A stretch of 64,000 nt of DNA from contig CAZSQA010000011.1 in NCBI GenBank assembly GCA_964608915.1, positions 104,485 through 168,484 on the forward strand. The letters run 5' to 3'. Below, in pieces: positions 1-7,573 of this stretch. A model generated the notes under the pieces. That model was not told the origin of the DNA, searched no databases, and saw only the letters and a program-made list of their open reading frames with translations. Positions within the stretch are counted from its first letter, which is position 1, and every line of letters begins with the position of its first letter. Both the position numbers and the translations under genes were made by a program. The DNA is from QWQI01 sp964608915 (GTDB lineage Bacteria > Planctomycetota > Planctomycetia > Isosphaerales > Isosphaeraceae).

Positions 1-2369
1 AGGCGTGTCGCGACTTCACGTGCCCGCCGCGCTATCGCCAGGCCTTCGACCATTCTTCCAGCCTCAAGCTCGAATTCGACCCGGCCCGCGAGCATGGAAA
101 CCAGTTTCGCCTGATAAGTGCTCACGTGCGGGGCGGCCGCGACGCCCGATTCGGCGATCGCGATCGCTTCGTCCGAAAGCTTGCGTGCCTCGTCGAAATC
201 GCCCTTCATCCGCAGAAGTTCGGCAAGGTTGCTCAGGTCGATCGAGACGTTGAGGCGATACTTTTCGACATCCGGGTTGGAGTCGGCCAGCGATCGAGCG
301 ATGCCCAGCGACTGCCGATACGAATCCGCCGCTTCATCGAGCCGTCCGGCACGCGAATTCGCATTTCCGAGATTCGTATGCGAACTGGCCAGCGTGGAAC
401 GGATCTGCGGGTCGCGCGGCGCGACCGCCGACAACTCCAGCAAAATCCGATGCGCCTGGTTCAGTATCGACCAGGACTCTGTCGAGTTCGTGTCCGAAAG
501 TAACCAGCCATGATGGAACAGGCTGCTGACGAGCCCGAGCCCGATATCGAGGTCCGCGGGTCTTTCGGCACGCAGGGACTCCAGGATGGCGACGGCGCGG
601 CGATAATGCGCTTTCGCACCTTCGAAATCCCCGAAATGGACGAGAATCGCGCCAATTTCGTGATTTGCCCGAGCGAGCAGTTCACGTGTCGAACTTCGTG
701 CCGGCGACGGGATCGAAAGAAGGGCGATAGCCTCTTCGTAAAGGGATTGCGCGGCACGGGTATCGCCGCCGTCAGACCTCGCCAGACCGACCGCCAAAAG
801 AGCCGCGGCCATCCCTTCGGTCGTGTCCGCGTCGAGCCGGCCCTGGATCGCCAGTTCGCGATACAGGCCCAGAGCACGTTCGTATTGCGCCAGCGCATTC
901 GCTGGAGAGGAAATCGTCTGCGTGATCCGGCCCACGCGCATCGCGGCGGCCGCGCATTCCGCACGTCGTTGCGGGTCGTCACGGTATCGATCCAGAAACG
1001 ATTCGTAATACCTCAGCGCCGAACTGAGGAGGTCATTCCGCAAGGACTGCAGCCCCGGCTCACGCAGGAGTTTCCGTTCGCTCACCTTCGTGAGGTACTC
1101 ATCGACGACCGCCTGGGCCGCGGCGAAATTCGATCGAGCCTCGTCACGCTGATCTCTCAACATCATCGTGGCGGCGATCAGAACGATCGATAGCGCCGTG
1201 AGAAGCGAACCCACGGCGGCCAGCAGCATTGCGACGACAGGGTTTCGCCTGCACCAGCGCCAGGCTCGTTCAGCCTTGCCCGCCGGCCGCGCCTCGATCG
1301 GCTCGCCACGCAGCCATCGTTCCAGATCATCGGCAACGGCCACGGCTGAGCCGTAACGGTCCTGCGGATTCTTCGCGAGACACTTCAGGCAGATCGTCTG
1401 CAGGTCACGGTCGACGGCCTGACCGTTCCGGCTGAGCGGCTCGGGTTCGAGCGATCGAACCATTTCGAGCGTCTCCAGCGGCGTGCTGCCACGGAACGGG
1501 GCCCTGCCGGTCAGCATGGCGTAAAGAATCGCCCCCAGGCCGTACACGTCCGTCGCCGTGGTGATCCCGCCGCGGCGCGGGCTCGCCTGCTCCGGGGCCA
1601 TGTATGAAGGTGTGCCGAGCATCGCGTCGGACGCCGTCAGACCGGAGTCCGAATCGACCCGCTTGGCGAGCCCGAAGTCCGTCACCTGCGGATGGCCGTC
1701 GGAATCGATCAGAATGTTCGAAGGCTTCAGATCGCGATGCAGGATGCCCCGAAGGTGCGCGTGATGCACCGCGCGTGCGATTTCCGCCAGCAGGCACGCG
1801 GCCTTGCGGCTGTCGGCCGAATATTCGGAGAGATGCTCCGACAGACTGCCGCCATCGATCAGCTTCATACTGAAATAGGCATGACCCGAATGTGTGCCGA
1901 CTTCGTAAATTGGCACGATGTTCGGGTGGTCCAGGCTTGCCGTGGCCTCAGCCTCCTGACGGAATCGCTGGCGGTCGCTCTCGTCGGCCAGATCTCCGGC
2001 GAGAATCATCTTCAGTGCGACGGTTCGGTTCAGGCTGATCTGGCACGCTTCGAACACGACCCCCATGCCGCCTCGGGCGATCTCGCGGATCAGCCCATAA
2101 TCGCCGACATAGCGAACGGTGTCGCCGATCTCCGCGATACGATCGGCCGCGACCGGCCCGGTCCCCGTTTCCCCCGCCGGCACGGGCCGAAGCGGTTTGG
2201 CCAGTCGATCGAGCCGGTCCTGCTCCTTCAGATAGTCTTCGATTTCCTGCGCCAGGTCGGGATGCGCGGCCAGAAAAGCACCCCGTTCCGGTGGCTGACC
2301 CGCTTCGACAGCCTCGTGATAACTGCCGAGAATTTCGTAGAGCCGTTGGGTTCTGGAAGAATCGGACAT
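1..2369 (-). CDS. Serine/threonine protein kinase with TPR-like C-terminal region (3' end outside window)
   Basis: Membrane-anchored Hanks-type Ser/Thr kinase. My translation from the ATG at 2369 gives about 789 codons running off the left edge. A helical leader (residues 1-60) precedes the kinase domain (about 88-355): glycine loop ARGGMG (98-103), VALK with Lys120, HRDLKPSN (211-218), DFG (231-233) and GTPSYMAPE (252-260). One hydrophobic segment (about 379-402) follows, and then helical repeats resembling TPRs. This architecture is common in planctomycetes. The ATG lies 55 bp downstream of the ECF sigma factor stop on the same strand, so the two probably form a sigma-kinase operon. The sensed signal is unknown. 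Confidence in the kinase call is high; the TPR call rests on general pattern. Confidence 0.9.
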   Translation of the reverse strand, partial: MSDSSRTQRLYEILGSYHEAVEAGQPPERGAFLAAHPDLAQEIEDYLKEQDRLDRLAKPLRPVPAGETGTGPVAADRIAEIGDTVRYVGDYGLIREIARGGMGVVFEACQISLNRTVALKMILAGDLADESDRQRFRQEAEATASLDHPNIVPIYEVGTHSGHAYFSMKLIDGGSLSEHLSEYSADSRKAACLLAEIARAVHHAHLRGILHRDLKPSNILIDSDGHPQVTDFGLAKRVDSDSGLTASDAMLGTPSYMAPEQASPRRGGITTATDVYGLGAILYAMLTGRAPFRGSTPLETLEMVRSLEPEPLSRNGQAVDRDLQTICLKCLAKNPQDRYGSAVAVADDLERWLRGEPIEARPAGKAERAWRWCRRNPVVAMLLAAVGSLLTALSIVLIAATMMLRDQRDEARSNFAAAQAVVDEYLTKVSERKLLREPGLQSLRNDLLSSALRYYESFLDRYRDDPQRRAECAAAAMRVGRITQTISSPANALAQYERALGLYRELAIQGRLDADTTEGMAAALLAVGLARSDGGDTRAAQSLYEEAIALLSIPSPARSSTRELLARANHEIGAILVHFGDFEGAKAHYRRAVAILESLRAERPADLDIGLGLVSSLFHHGWLLSDTNSTESWSILNQAHRILLELSAVAPRDPQIRSTLASSHTNLGNANSRAGRLDEAADSYRQSLGIARSLADSNPDVEKYRLNVSIDLSNLAELLRMKGDFDEARKLSDEAIAIAESGVAAAPHVSTYQAKLVSMLAGRVEFELEAGRMVEGLAIARRAREVATR

Positions 2370-2424
2370 CGTCGATTCGCGACCTCGTCTGTAACTCGTC
2401 GGCCGATCGTGCGTCAGGCGAAAT

Positions 2425-3129
2425 TCACGTGCTCTCGTCGGTGTCGCTGTCCATCAGCCGCTTGAGTGCCTTGCCCCCCCGATGCAGCAGACCGGCGACG
2501 GCCGGAACCGTCCGCCCCATGATGCGCCCGACTTCGGATACCGGCAAACCCTGAAGATGCCGCAGTTCCAGGGCTTGCCGCTGGTCGTCAGGCAGTCGCG
2601 AAAGCGCGAATGCGAGTCGAAGGGAATCCTCGGCCCGGATCGCTCCATCGATCGGCGAAGACTGATCGGAAACCAGCAAACACCCCAGTCGAGCCGATGA
2701 CTGGTCGAGTTCCGCCTCGATCGAACGCATCCGGTCGCCGCCCTGCCGCCCGAAACGACGGGTGGCGTAAGCGATGTGATTCGCCAGAATCGCACGCAGC
2801 CAAGCGGCAAGTTCGGCGTCGGTGCTGCCACGAAATTGCTCAGCCTTGGCGAACGCCGTCAGAAGCGTTTGCTGCACGATGTCCGAAGGATCGACCTGGC
2901 CCTTCAGCCTTGGGTCGAACTGAAGCCTCGCCAGGAGTTTCAGATATTCGCGGAATCGCTCCACCGGTAATCCATCGCTCAGGTTCGCAAAGACGTTCGG
3001 TTTCCGGAAGAATCCGGCGGCGCCTCTTTCGATAAAGGATGCTTCTCGTGACGGAATCGAGCGCGAATCGATCAAAATCTTTCGATTCCCGAGGATTCGT
3101 AACGTGCCGACAATCTTATGCGAGCGCAT
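2425..3129 (-). CDS. ECF-type RNA polymerase sigma factor
   Basis: Sigma-70 family ECF factor. The recognisable domain starts with a segment like LPVERFREYLKLLARLQFDP and the region-2 signature DPSDIVQQTLL. A linker follows, then the region-4 helix-turn-helix with RLPDDQRQALELRHLQG and VSEVGRIMGRTVPAVAGLLHRG. This form (DPSDIVQQT) is typical of planctomycete ECF factors paired with protein kinases, and a kinase gene follows 55 bp downstream. The start is unsure: the first ATG is at 3129 and a GTG lies at 3162, but homology would be expected to begin near 2985, so the first 50 or so residues may not be translated. No anti-sigma factor is visible. Confidence 0.85.
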   Translation of the reverse strand: MRSHKIVGTLRILGNRKILIDSRSIPSREASFIERGAAGFFRKPNVFANLSDGLPVERFREYLKLLARLQFDPRLKGQVDPSDIVQQTLLTAFAKAEQFRGSTDAELAAWLRAILANHIAYATRRFGRQGGDRMRSIEAELDQSSARLGCLLVSDQSSPIDGAIRAEDSLRLAFALSRLPDDQRQALELRHLQGLPVSEVGRIMGRTVPAVAGLLHRGGKALKRLMDSDTDEST

Positions 3130-3233
3130 CGGGCGAATCCATCGCCCCGAACGGAAAAGCACGGATCGTTGCGACTTCGCTTGCGGATCGCTACGACTAA
3201 GCCACTACGTTTCGCGAACCCGCTACCGGTCCG

Positions 3234-4865
3234 TCAGGGCCGTTGCCTTGACTTCGGCTCGAAAGTCTGCTGCCGGTCATTCAGCCGCAAGCCAAGGCCG
3301 TTCTTGTTCGTGCCTGCCGGAATCGACAGGGCGATCCGGTCGTTCGGCAACGCCGCTGACTTCACTTTCGAAGTCGGCCGCACGCTCAGTGCCCCCATGC
3401 GGATCGTCGGCATCAGCCGCGTATTCGTCCGTGGCAGCCCGGCCGGCAGAAACGCCCGGAGGTGCACCTGATAATCGCCAGCTGGCAAAGCGCTCGCCGG
3501 CTGAAGTGTCCAGGCGCCGGTCGCGTCGGCCGTCGTCGTCGCGACCGGGCGTGCGGCGTCGATACCGCTTGCGGCCTGCGACAGATACAGTTTCAGGGTC
3601 GCTCCCGGCGCAGCGATTCCGGACCACGCCGGGCTTGCGTCGCTCGTCGTCAACCGGTTGCGGACCCAGGTGCCGTCCGTCGCCATGATGGCAGTCGTTT
3701 CGAGGATCGAAGGATTCACCGGCTTGTCGCCCGTCGCATAAGCGGGCAGGGCGTTGAAATAAAACCAGGTATAAACCCCGCCGCCGCCTGAGTGAGCCAG
3801 GCCGGGGCTATTGAGCTGAATGTACCGCGCCGTGCCGATCACAGGCACCTGGCCCAGCAGGTTATATCGTCCGTTGTTCGAACCGTTCACGCTAACCGGC
3901 GTGCGCTGATAGTAAACGTCAGCCTCGTCGATCGAGTCCGGCACACGCACCACCGGGTCGCGGGCATTGCCCTTGTACCAGGCGATGACGGTCTTCGTCA
4001 TCCAGCCGAAAAAGCCGCCAGGGATGCTTTCGTCGTTGTTGGGGGCTTCCGGGTTCGCCGCGTGGGGGTCCAGCAGCGTCATCCGCGAATAGCCGTCGCG
4101 AATTCCGGCCGTCTCATGCTTCTTCATCCAGATCGCGGCCTGCGATACGACCACGGTGCCCTGACTGTGGGCGATGTAGTCGACGTCCACATAAGCCCCG
4201 GCCGGGAAGTTCGCGGCTTCCTGCAGAATCCTGCCGCCCAGCCTCGGGGCCTGCTTCGCGGCAGCGCCAGGCGTGCGGCTGGCATTGGCCCAATTGAACG
4301 GAATGACGGCGTCGTAACCATAAGACTGCAGCCGGTGGCCGATCTTGGCCTCCCACATCGGGATATTGTAGCTGGAGCCCTGAATGCCGCCGTGGCTGAC
4401 CGCCGCGATCGTGTATTTGCGGAACTGGGCGATATTGTCGGTGAGGACCGTTTCGACCGCCGAACCGGAAACCTGGCCGACGACGAAGACCCAGGGCCGC
4501 GATGGATCCGGCCGCAATGCTTCGCCCAGGTCGAACGTCTGCGTGTGCGATCCGGCGGCTCGCGCGCTGGCGTCGGTCAGTTCGAACTGGCCGATCAGCT
4601 TGTCGGCCGGGTCGAATGTCGCATCAGCGGACCGGTAAACGCGGAAATCGAGCGATGTCGTCGGGGCCGGCTGGGCCGAGATGTCATAGCTGACACGCAC
4701 GTGCCCGCCATCGACCGGCGCGAAATCACGAATCGATAGCACATTGACGTCAGCCGCCATCAACTGGCGACTTTCGAGCGAGGTTCCCGCTTCGATATGC
4801 ACGGCGGGCCGCATGTCGTTACGCCGCCGTGTCGTTCGATATGGGGAACGGCTCGATTTTGCCAT
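3234..4865 (-). CDS. Surface-type alpha/beta-hydrolase-like protein with LEPR-XLL-like N-terminal motif
   Basis: The protein has 543 residues from the ATG at 4865; an ATG at 4952 would add 29 residues of unlikely sequence. Near the N-terminus is LESRQLMAAD (30-39), close to the LEPR-XLL motif found at the start of large planctomycete exported proteins. Residues about 40-150 look like a beta-rich Ig/CARDB-like module. The central part (150-400) resembles an alpha/beta hydrolase or lipase, with IAHSQGT around Ser234 as a likely nucleophile elbow and later Asp and His candidates (LLDPHAANPEAP; GLAHSGGGG). Residues about 430-520 look like another Ig-like domain. I infer a secreted or cell-surface esterase/lipase-like protein; the substrate is unknown. 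Confidence 0.6.
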   Translation of the reverse strand: MAKSSRSPYRTTRRRNDMRPAVHIEAGTSLESRQLMAADVNVLSIRDFAPVDGGHVRVSYDISAQPAPTTSLDFRVYRSADATFDPADKLIGQFELTDASARAAGSHTQTFDLGEALRPDPSRPWVFVVGQVSGSAVETVLTDNIAQFRKYTIAAVSHGGIQGSSYNIPMWEAKIGHRLQSYGYDAVIPFNWANASRTPGAAAKQAPRLGGRILQEAANFPAGAYVDVDYIAHSQGTVVVSQAAIWMKKHETAGIRDGYSRMTLLDPHAANPEAPNNDESIPGGFFGWMTKTVIAWYKGNARDPVVRVPDSIDEADVYYQRTPVSVNGSNNGRYNLLGQVPVIGTARYIQLNSPGLAHSGGGGVYTWFYFNALPAYATGDKPVNPSILETTAIMATDGTWVRNRLTTSDASPAWSGIAAPGATLKLYLSQAASGIDAARPVATTTADATGAWTLQPASALPAGDYQVHLRAFLPAGLPRTNTRLMPTIRMGALSVRPTSKVKSAALPNDRIALSIPAGTNKNGLGLRLNDRQQTFEPKSRQRP

Positions 4866-5073
4866 CGTGGGCTTCGTCCTGCATTCCAGGGCAGCGCGCG
4901 ATCGCCCCTGCCGTAATTCGGCGCCGATCCGTCGACACCCGTCATCAGGCATCGACGGCCAGAACCTCCAGCACGATCGAATCCTGCCGGATCGTGTGGC
5001 CTCCTGTACCGAATCGGCCGGTCATGCCGGTCATGCCGCCTTGTCGGATCGGTTTCGTCACGTTATGAACCTC

Positions 5074-5103
5074 TTGACACGAATACACGATATCGTGTAT
5101 AAG
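5074..5103 (+). promoter_or_regulatory. Promoter of the arsenic operon
   Basis: TTGACA (5074-5079) and TATAAG (5098-5103) are separated by 18 bp, a near-consensus sigma-70 promoter in otherwise GC-rich DNA. A Shine-Dalgarno sequence AGGAG (5111-5115) stands just before the arsR ATG at 5123. The spacer and -10 box are covered by the palindrome described separately, so repressor binding would block polymerase. Confidence 0.8.
5083..5100. promoter_or_regulatory. ArsR operator, perfect 18-bp palindrome
   Basis: ATACACGATATCGTGTAT is a perfect inverted repeat (9+9, no spacer) inside the promoter and overlapping the -10 box. ArsR/SmtB repressors bind palindromes of this size as dimers. The adjacent first gene encodes such a repressor, so autoregulation is the direct inference. 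Confidence 0.8.
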
Positions 5104-5122
5104 TGACATAAGGAGACGAAAA

Positions 5123-5548
5123 ATGAACTCGATCCATCTGCAGACCATCGATTCGCCTGGCGTCGTTTCGGCTGACGCCTGCAAGACCAGACCGCCCCTG
5201 GCGGAACGGCCGCTCCTCGATTTCGTCGATGCCGTCAAGGTAATGGCCCTTTTCAAGGTGCTTTCGAACGATACGAGGATCCGGATCCTCCATCACATCG
5301 TCCGCAGCGGCGAAGCCTCGGTCACCGGCATCGCGAAAACGCTCGGAATGAAACCTCAGGCGGTTTCGAATCAACTCTTGCGGCTCTCCGATAGCCGCAT
5401 GCTCACCTCACGCCGCGATGGAAACAACGTCTATTACCGGGTCGAAAATTGCTGCGTCGCCCCTTTGCTCGATCTCGCCCTGTGCCTGATGGAAAAAGAG
5501 ACGCCAGTACGAACCAACGAAGGAGCCTCCGATGCCCAGCCCGATTGA
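5123..5548 (+). CDS. arsR: ArsR/SmtB-family transcriptional repressor
   Basis: 141-residue winged-helix metal(loid) sensor. The DNA-binding part runs about 35-108: FKVLSNDTRIRILHHI, then the recognition region VTGIAKTLGMKPQAVSNQLLRL and the wing RRDGNNVYYRV. Cysteines stand at 20, 110, 111 and 121, that is, near the N-terminus and in the last helix. These are possible As(III) ligands, but the classical CVC motif of the alpha-3 helix is absent. The start has a good AGGAG ribosome site. The 3' end overlaps arsM by 17 bp, indicating translational coupling. The palindrome at the promoter is the likely binding site. Confidence 0.92.
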   Translation: MNSIHLQTIDSPGVVSADACKTRPPLAERPLLDFVDAVKVMALFKVLSNDTRIRILHHIVRSGEASVTGIAKTLGMKPQAVSNQLLRLSDSRMLTSRRDGNNVYYRVENCCVAPLLDLALCLMEKETPVRTNEGASDAQPD

Positions 5549-6401
5549 AGAAGCCGTACGCCAGAAATACGGTGCCGCCGCCACAAGTTCGCTTTCGAAC
5601 GAACATGAAGGTGTCCGCGGTGTCGCGGAAGCGTTCGGCTACACGGCCGAAGAATTGGCCAGCATCCCGGCCGAAGCCAACATGGGGCTCTCGTGCGGCA
5701 ACCCCACGGCGACGGCCAATCTTCGACCCGGAGAAGTCGTCGTCGATCTCGGATCCGGCGGCGGCCTCGATGTCTTTCTGGCCGCGAAAAAGGTCGGACC
5801 GGCCGGCAAGGCCATCGGTATCGACATGACTCCTGAAATGCTGGCCCGGGCCAGGGATAACGCCAGCCGGCAAGGGCTCGACAATGTCGAATTTCTTGAG
5901 GCCAATATCGATAACCTGCCATTGCCGGATGCCTCGGTCGATTGCGTCATTTCGAATTGCGTGATCAATCTCGCGACCGACAAAAACGCTGTGTTTCGGG
6001 AGATCGCCCGCATCCTCAAGCCTGGCGGTCGTGTGGCCGTCTCCGACATCGCACTCAAAAAGCCGCTCCCGCCGGAACTCGGAAACGACATTCTTGCCTA
6101 TGTCGGCTGCATCGCCGGTGCCATTTCGATCGAGAATTACGTCGCCGGGCTGAAATCCGCAGGTTTTTCGGACGTTCAGGTCATCGATACGAAAAAGGAC
6201 CTGAATGCGTACGCCAAGGTCGAAAACCAGGCCGCTTGCTGCTCTCCTCCGGCCGCGACCCGATCGACGGGACTGGAACTCATCGGCGATTCGTGCTGTT
6301 CCAGCGAGAAATCGGTTCACGAAGACCTTGTCGAACTATTGAAAAAGTACGACGTGAACGATTACGCCGCGAGCGTTCAGGTTTTCGCTCTGAAGCCCTG
6401 A
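5532..6401 (+). CDS. arsM: Arsenite S-adenosylmethionine methyltransferase
   Basis: Class I SAM-dependent methyltransferase that would methylate As(III) to volatile or less retained species. The SAM motif VDLGSGGGLD lies at 71-80. The three conserved ArsM cysteines are visible: Cys55 in MGLSCGNP, Cys143 in SNCVINL and Cys193 in VGCIAGA. Two cysteine pairs near the C-terminus (236/237 and 255/256) are typical of bacterial ArsM. Length (289 aa) is normal. It is the second gene of the ars operon and its ATG lies inside the end of arsR. Confidence 0.95.
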   Translation: MPSPIEEAVRQKYGAAATSSLSNEHEGVRGVAEAFGYTAEELASIPAEANMGLSCGNPTATANLRPGEVVVDLGSGGGLDVFLAAKKVGPAGKAIGIDMTPEMLARARDNASRQGLDNVEFLEANIDNLPLPDASVDCVISNCVINLATDKNAVFREIARILKPGGRVAVSDIALKKPLPPELGNDILAYVGCIAGAISIENYVAGLKSAGFSDVQVIDTKKDLNAYAKVENQAACCSPPAATRSTGLELIGDSCCSSEKSVHEDLVELLKKYDVNDYAASVQVFALKP

Positions 6402-6427
6402 TCGAAAGGCGCGAGGTTCGGAATCTC

Positions 6428-7405
6428 ATGAGAATTCTGATTGCGATCGCCATAGCCGGGTCCGTTCCGGTCGTGCCGGATGTCGGGCCGTTCGTCCGCT
6501 TCCTCTGGCTCGTACAGCAAAACGGAACGCCCGAGGCCGTGGACCCCGCGAACGATTCGAAATTGCAGGCGACGCTCGCGAAGGCTCTTTCGAAAGACGG
6601 AGTCGTGAGCCGCAATGAACTCGGAGTCTTCATGAAACCTGATCGTTTCGAAAAAATCGCGGGAGCCGATGGCTCGATCGATCCCGCGGAAGCATCGCAG
6701 GCCCTGGAAGCTTCGACGCCCGAGAGCCGAACGAAGCTGCATCCGCAACTTCGAGAGCATGCCGCATTCCTCACCACGACGTTCGGCAGGATCGATCCCG
6801 GGCATCGAGACGCCGCCGAGAAGCTCGCTCACTGGATTGCGGCGAATTACAGGCAAGGCCAGCCGCTCGACGTCATCGTCGTATGCACAGGGAATTCCCG
6901 CCGGAGCATTCTCGGCTCATCGATGGGCAATCTGGCCGCGGCTTACTTTGGGCTGCCGGAAATTCGATTCCACAGCGGCGGGACCGATCCGACGGCTTTC
7001 AATTCCAGAACCGTAGCGACTCTGAAATCGATCGGTTTCGAAATCGAACCGACCGGCCAGGAAGCACCCAGGGGCGAACCGAAGACCGCGAATCCGGTTT
7101 ATCGCATCACATGGGCAGGGGGTTTCGAAACGCAGGAGTTTTCGAAGCGATATTCGGATGCCGCCAACCCGCAAACAGGATTCGCGGCAATTATGGTCTG
7201 CAGCGAGGCCGACGAAGGCTGCCCTTTCGTCAAGGGGGCTGCACTTCGGCTTTCGATGCCGTTCCTCGACCCCAAAACCTACGACGGCGGAGCGTTCGAA
7301 TCAGCCAAATATGCCGAACGCCGCGACGACATCGGCCGGGTCATGCTTTCCGTGATGCTACAGGCACGCCGGGAAATCGATTCGAAATTGAAGAAAGCTC
7401 CGTGA
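6428..7405 (+). CDS. Arsenate reductase-like low-molecular-weight phosphatase with extra N-terminal EF-hand-like region
   Basis: The open frame extends far upstream, but the ATG at 6428, 26 bp after arsM, is the sensible start (325 aa). The C-terminal half (about 145-320) is a low-molecular-weight tyrosine phosphatase/ArsC fold. The P-loop CTGNSRRS has nucleophile Cys153 and Arg159, and a second pair Cys258...Cys265 sits in VCSEADEGCP, with the seven-residue spacing of the thioredoxin-coupled ArsC redox cysteines. The P-loop residue that is Cys15 in staphylococcal ArsC is Arg here. Residues 1-12 are hydrophobic, a possible export signal or anchor. Residues about 45-95 contain two acidic loops (LSKDGVVSRNEL, GADGSIDPAEAS) that resemble EF-hands. 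Position in the ars operon supports arsenate reduction feeding ArsM. Confidence 0.8.
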   Translation: MRILIAIAIAGSVPVVPDVGPFVRFLWLVQQNGTPEAVDPANDSKLQATLAKALSKDGVVSRNELGVFMKPDRFEKIAGADGSIDPAEASQALEASTPESRTKLHPQLREHAAFLTTTFGRIDPGHRDAAEKLAHWIAANYRQGQPLDVIVVCTGNSRRSILGSSMGNLAAAYFGLPEIRFHSGGTDPTAFNSRTVATLKSIGFEIEPTGQEAPRGEPKTANPVYRITWAGGFETQEFSKRYSDAANPQTGFAAIMVCSEADEGCPFVKGAALRLSMPFLDPKTYDGGAFESAKYAERRDDIGRVMLSVMLQARREIDSKLKKAP

Positions 7406-7573
7406 AGAATCGGCGCAGTGCCGGGGCGACCCTTGAGAAACGACTGGTTTTGACTCTCCGAATCTGATAAACAAGAGATTCCGCACGAGTCCTGCCAGCT
7501 TTCGGGATTCTACCGCTCGAGTCCACGCCATAGTGCTTCCGCCACTGCCTATCTCACCAGGGAAAACCAGACG

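Noticed and set aside
5942..6427. Upstream extension of the ArsC-like frame
   Set aside because: It lies inside arsM in another frame; the ATG at 6428 is the sensible start.
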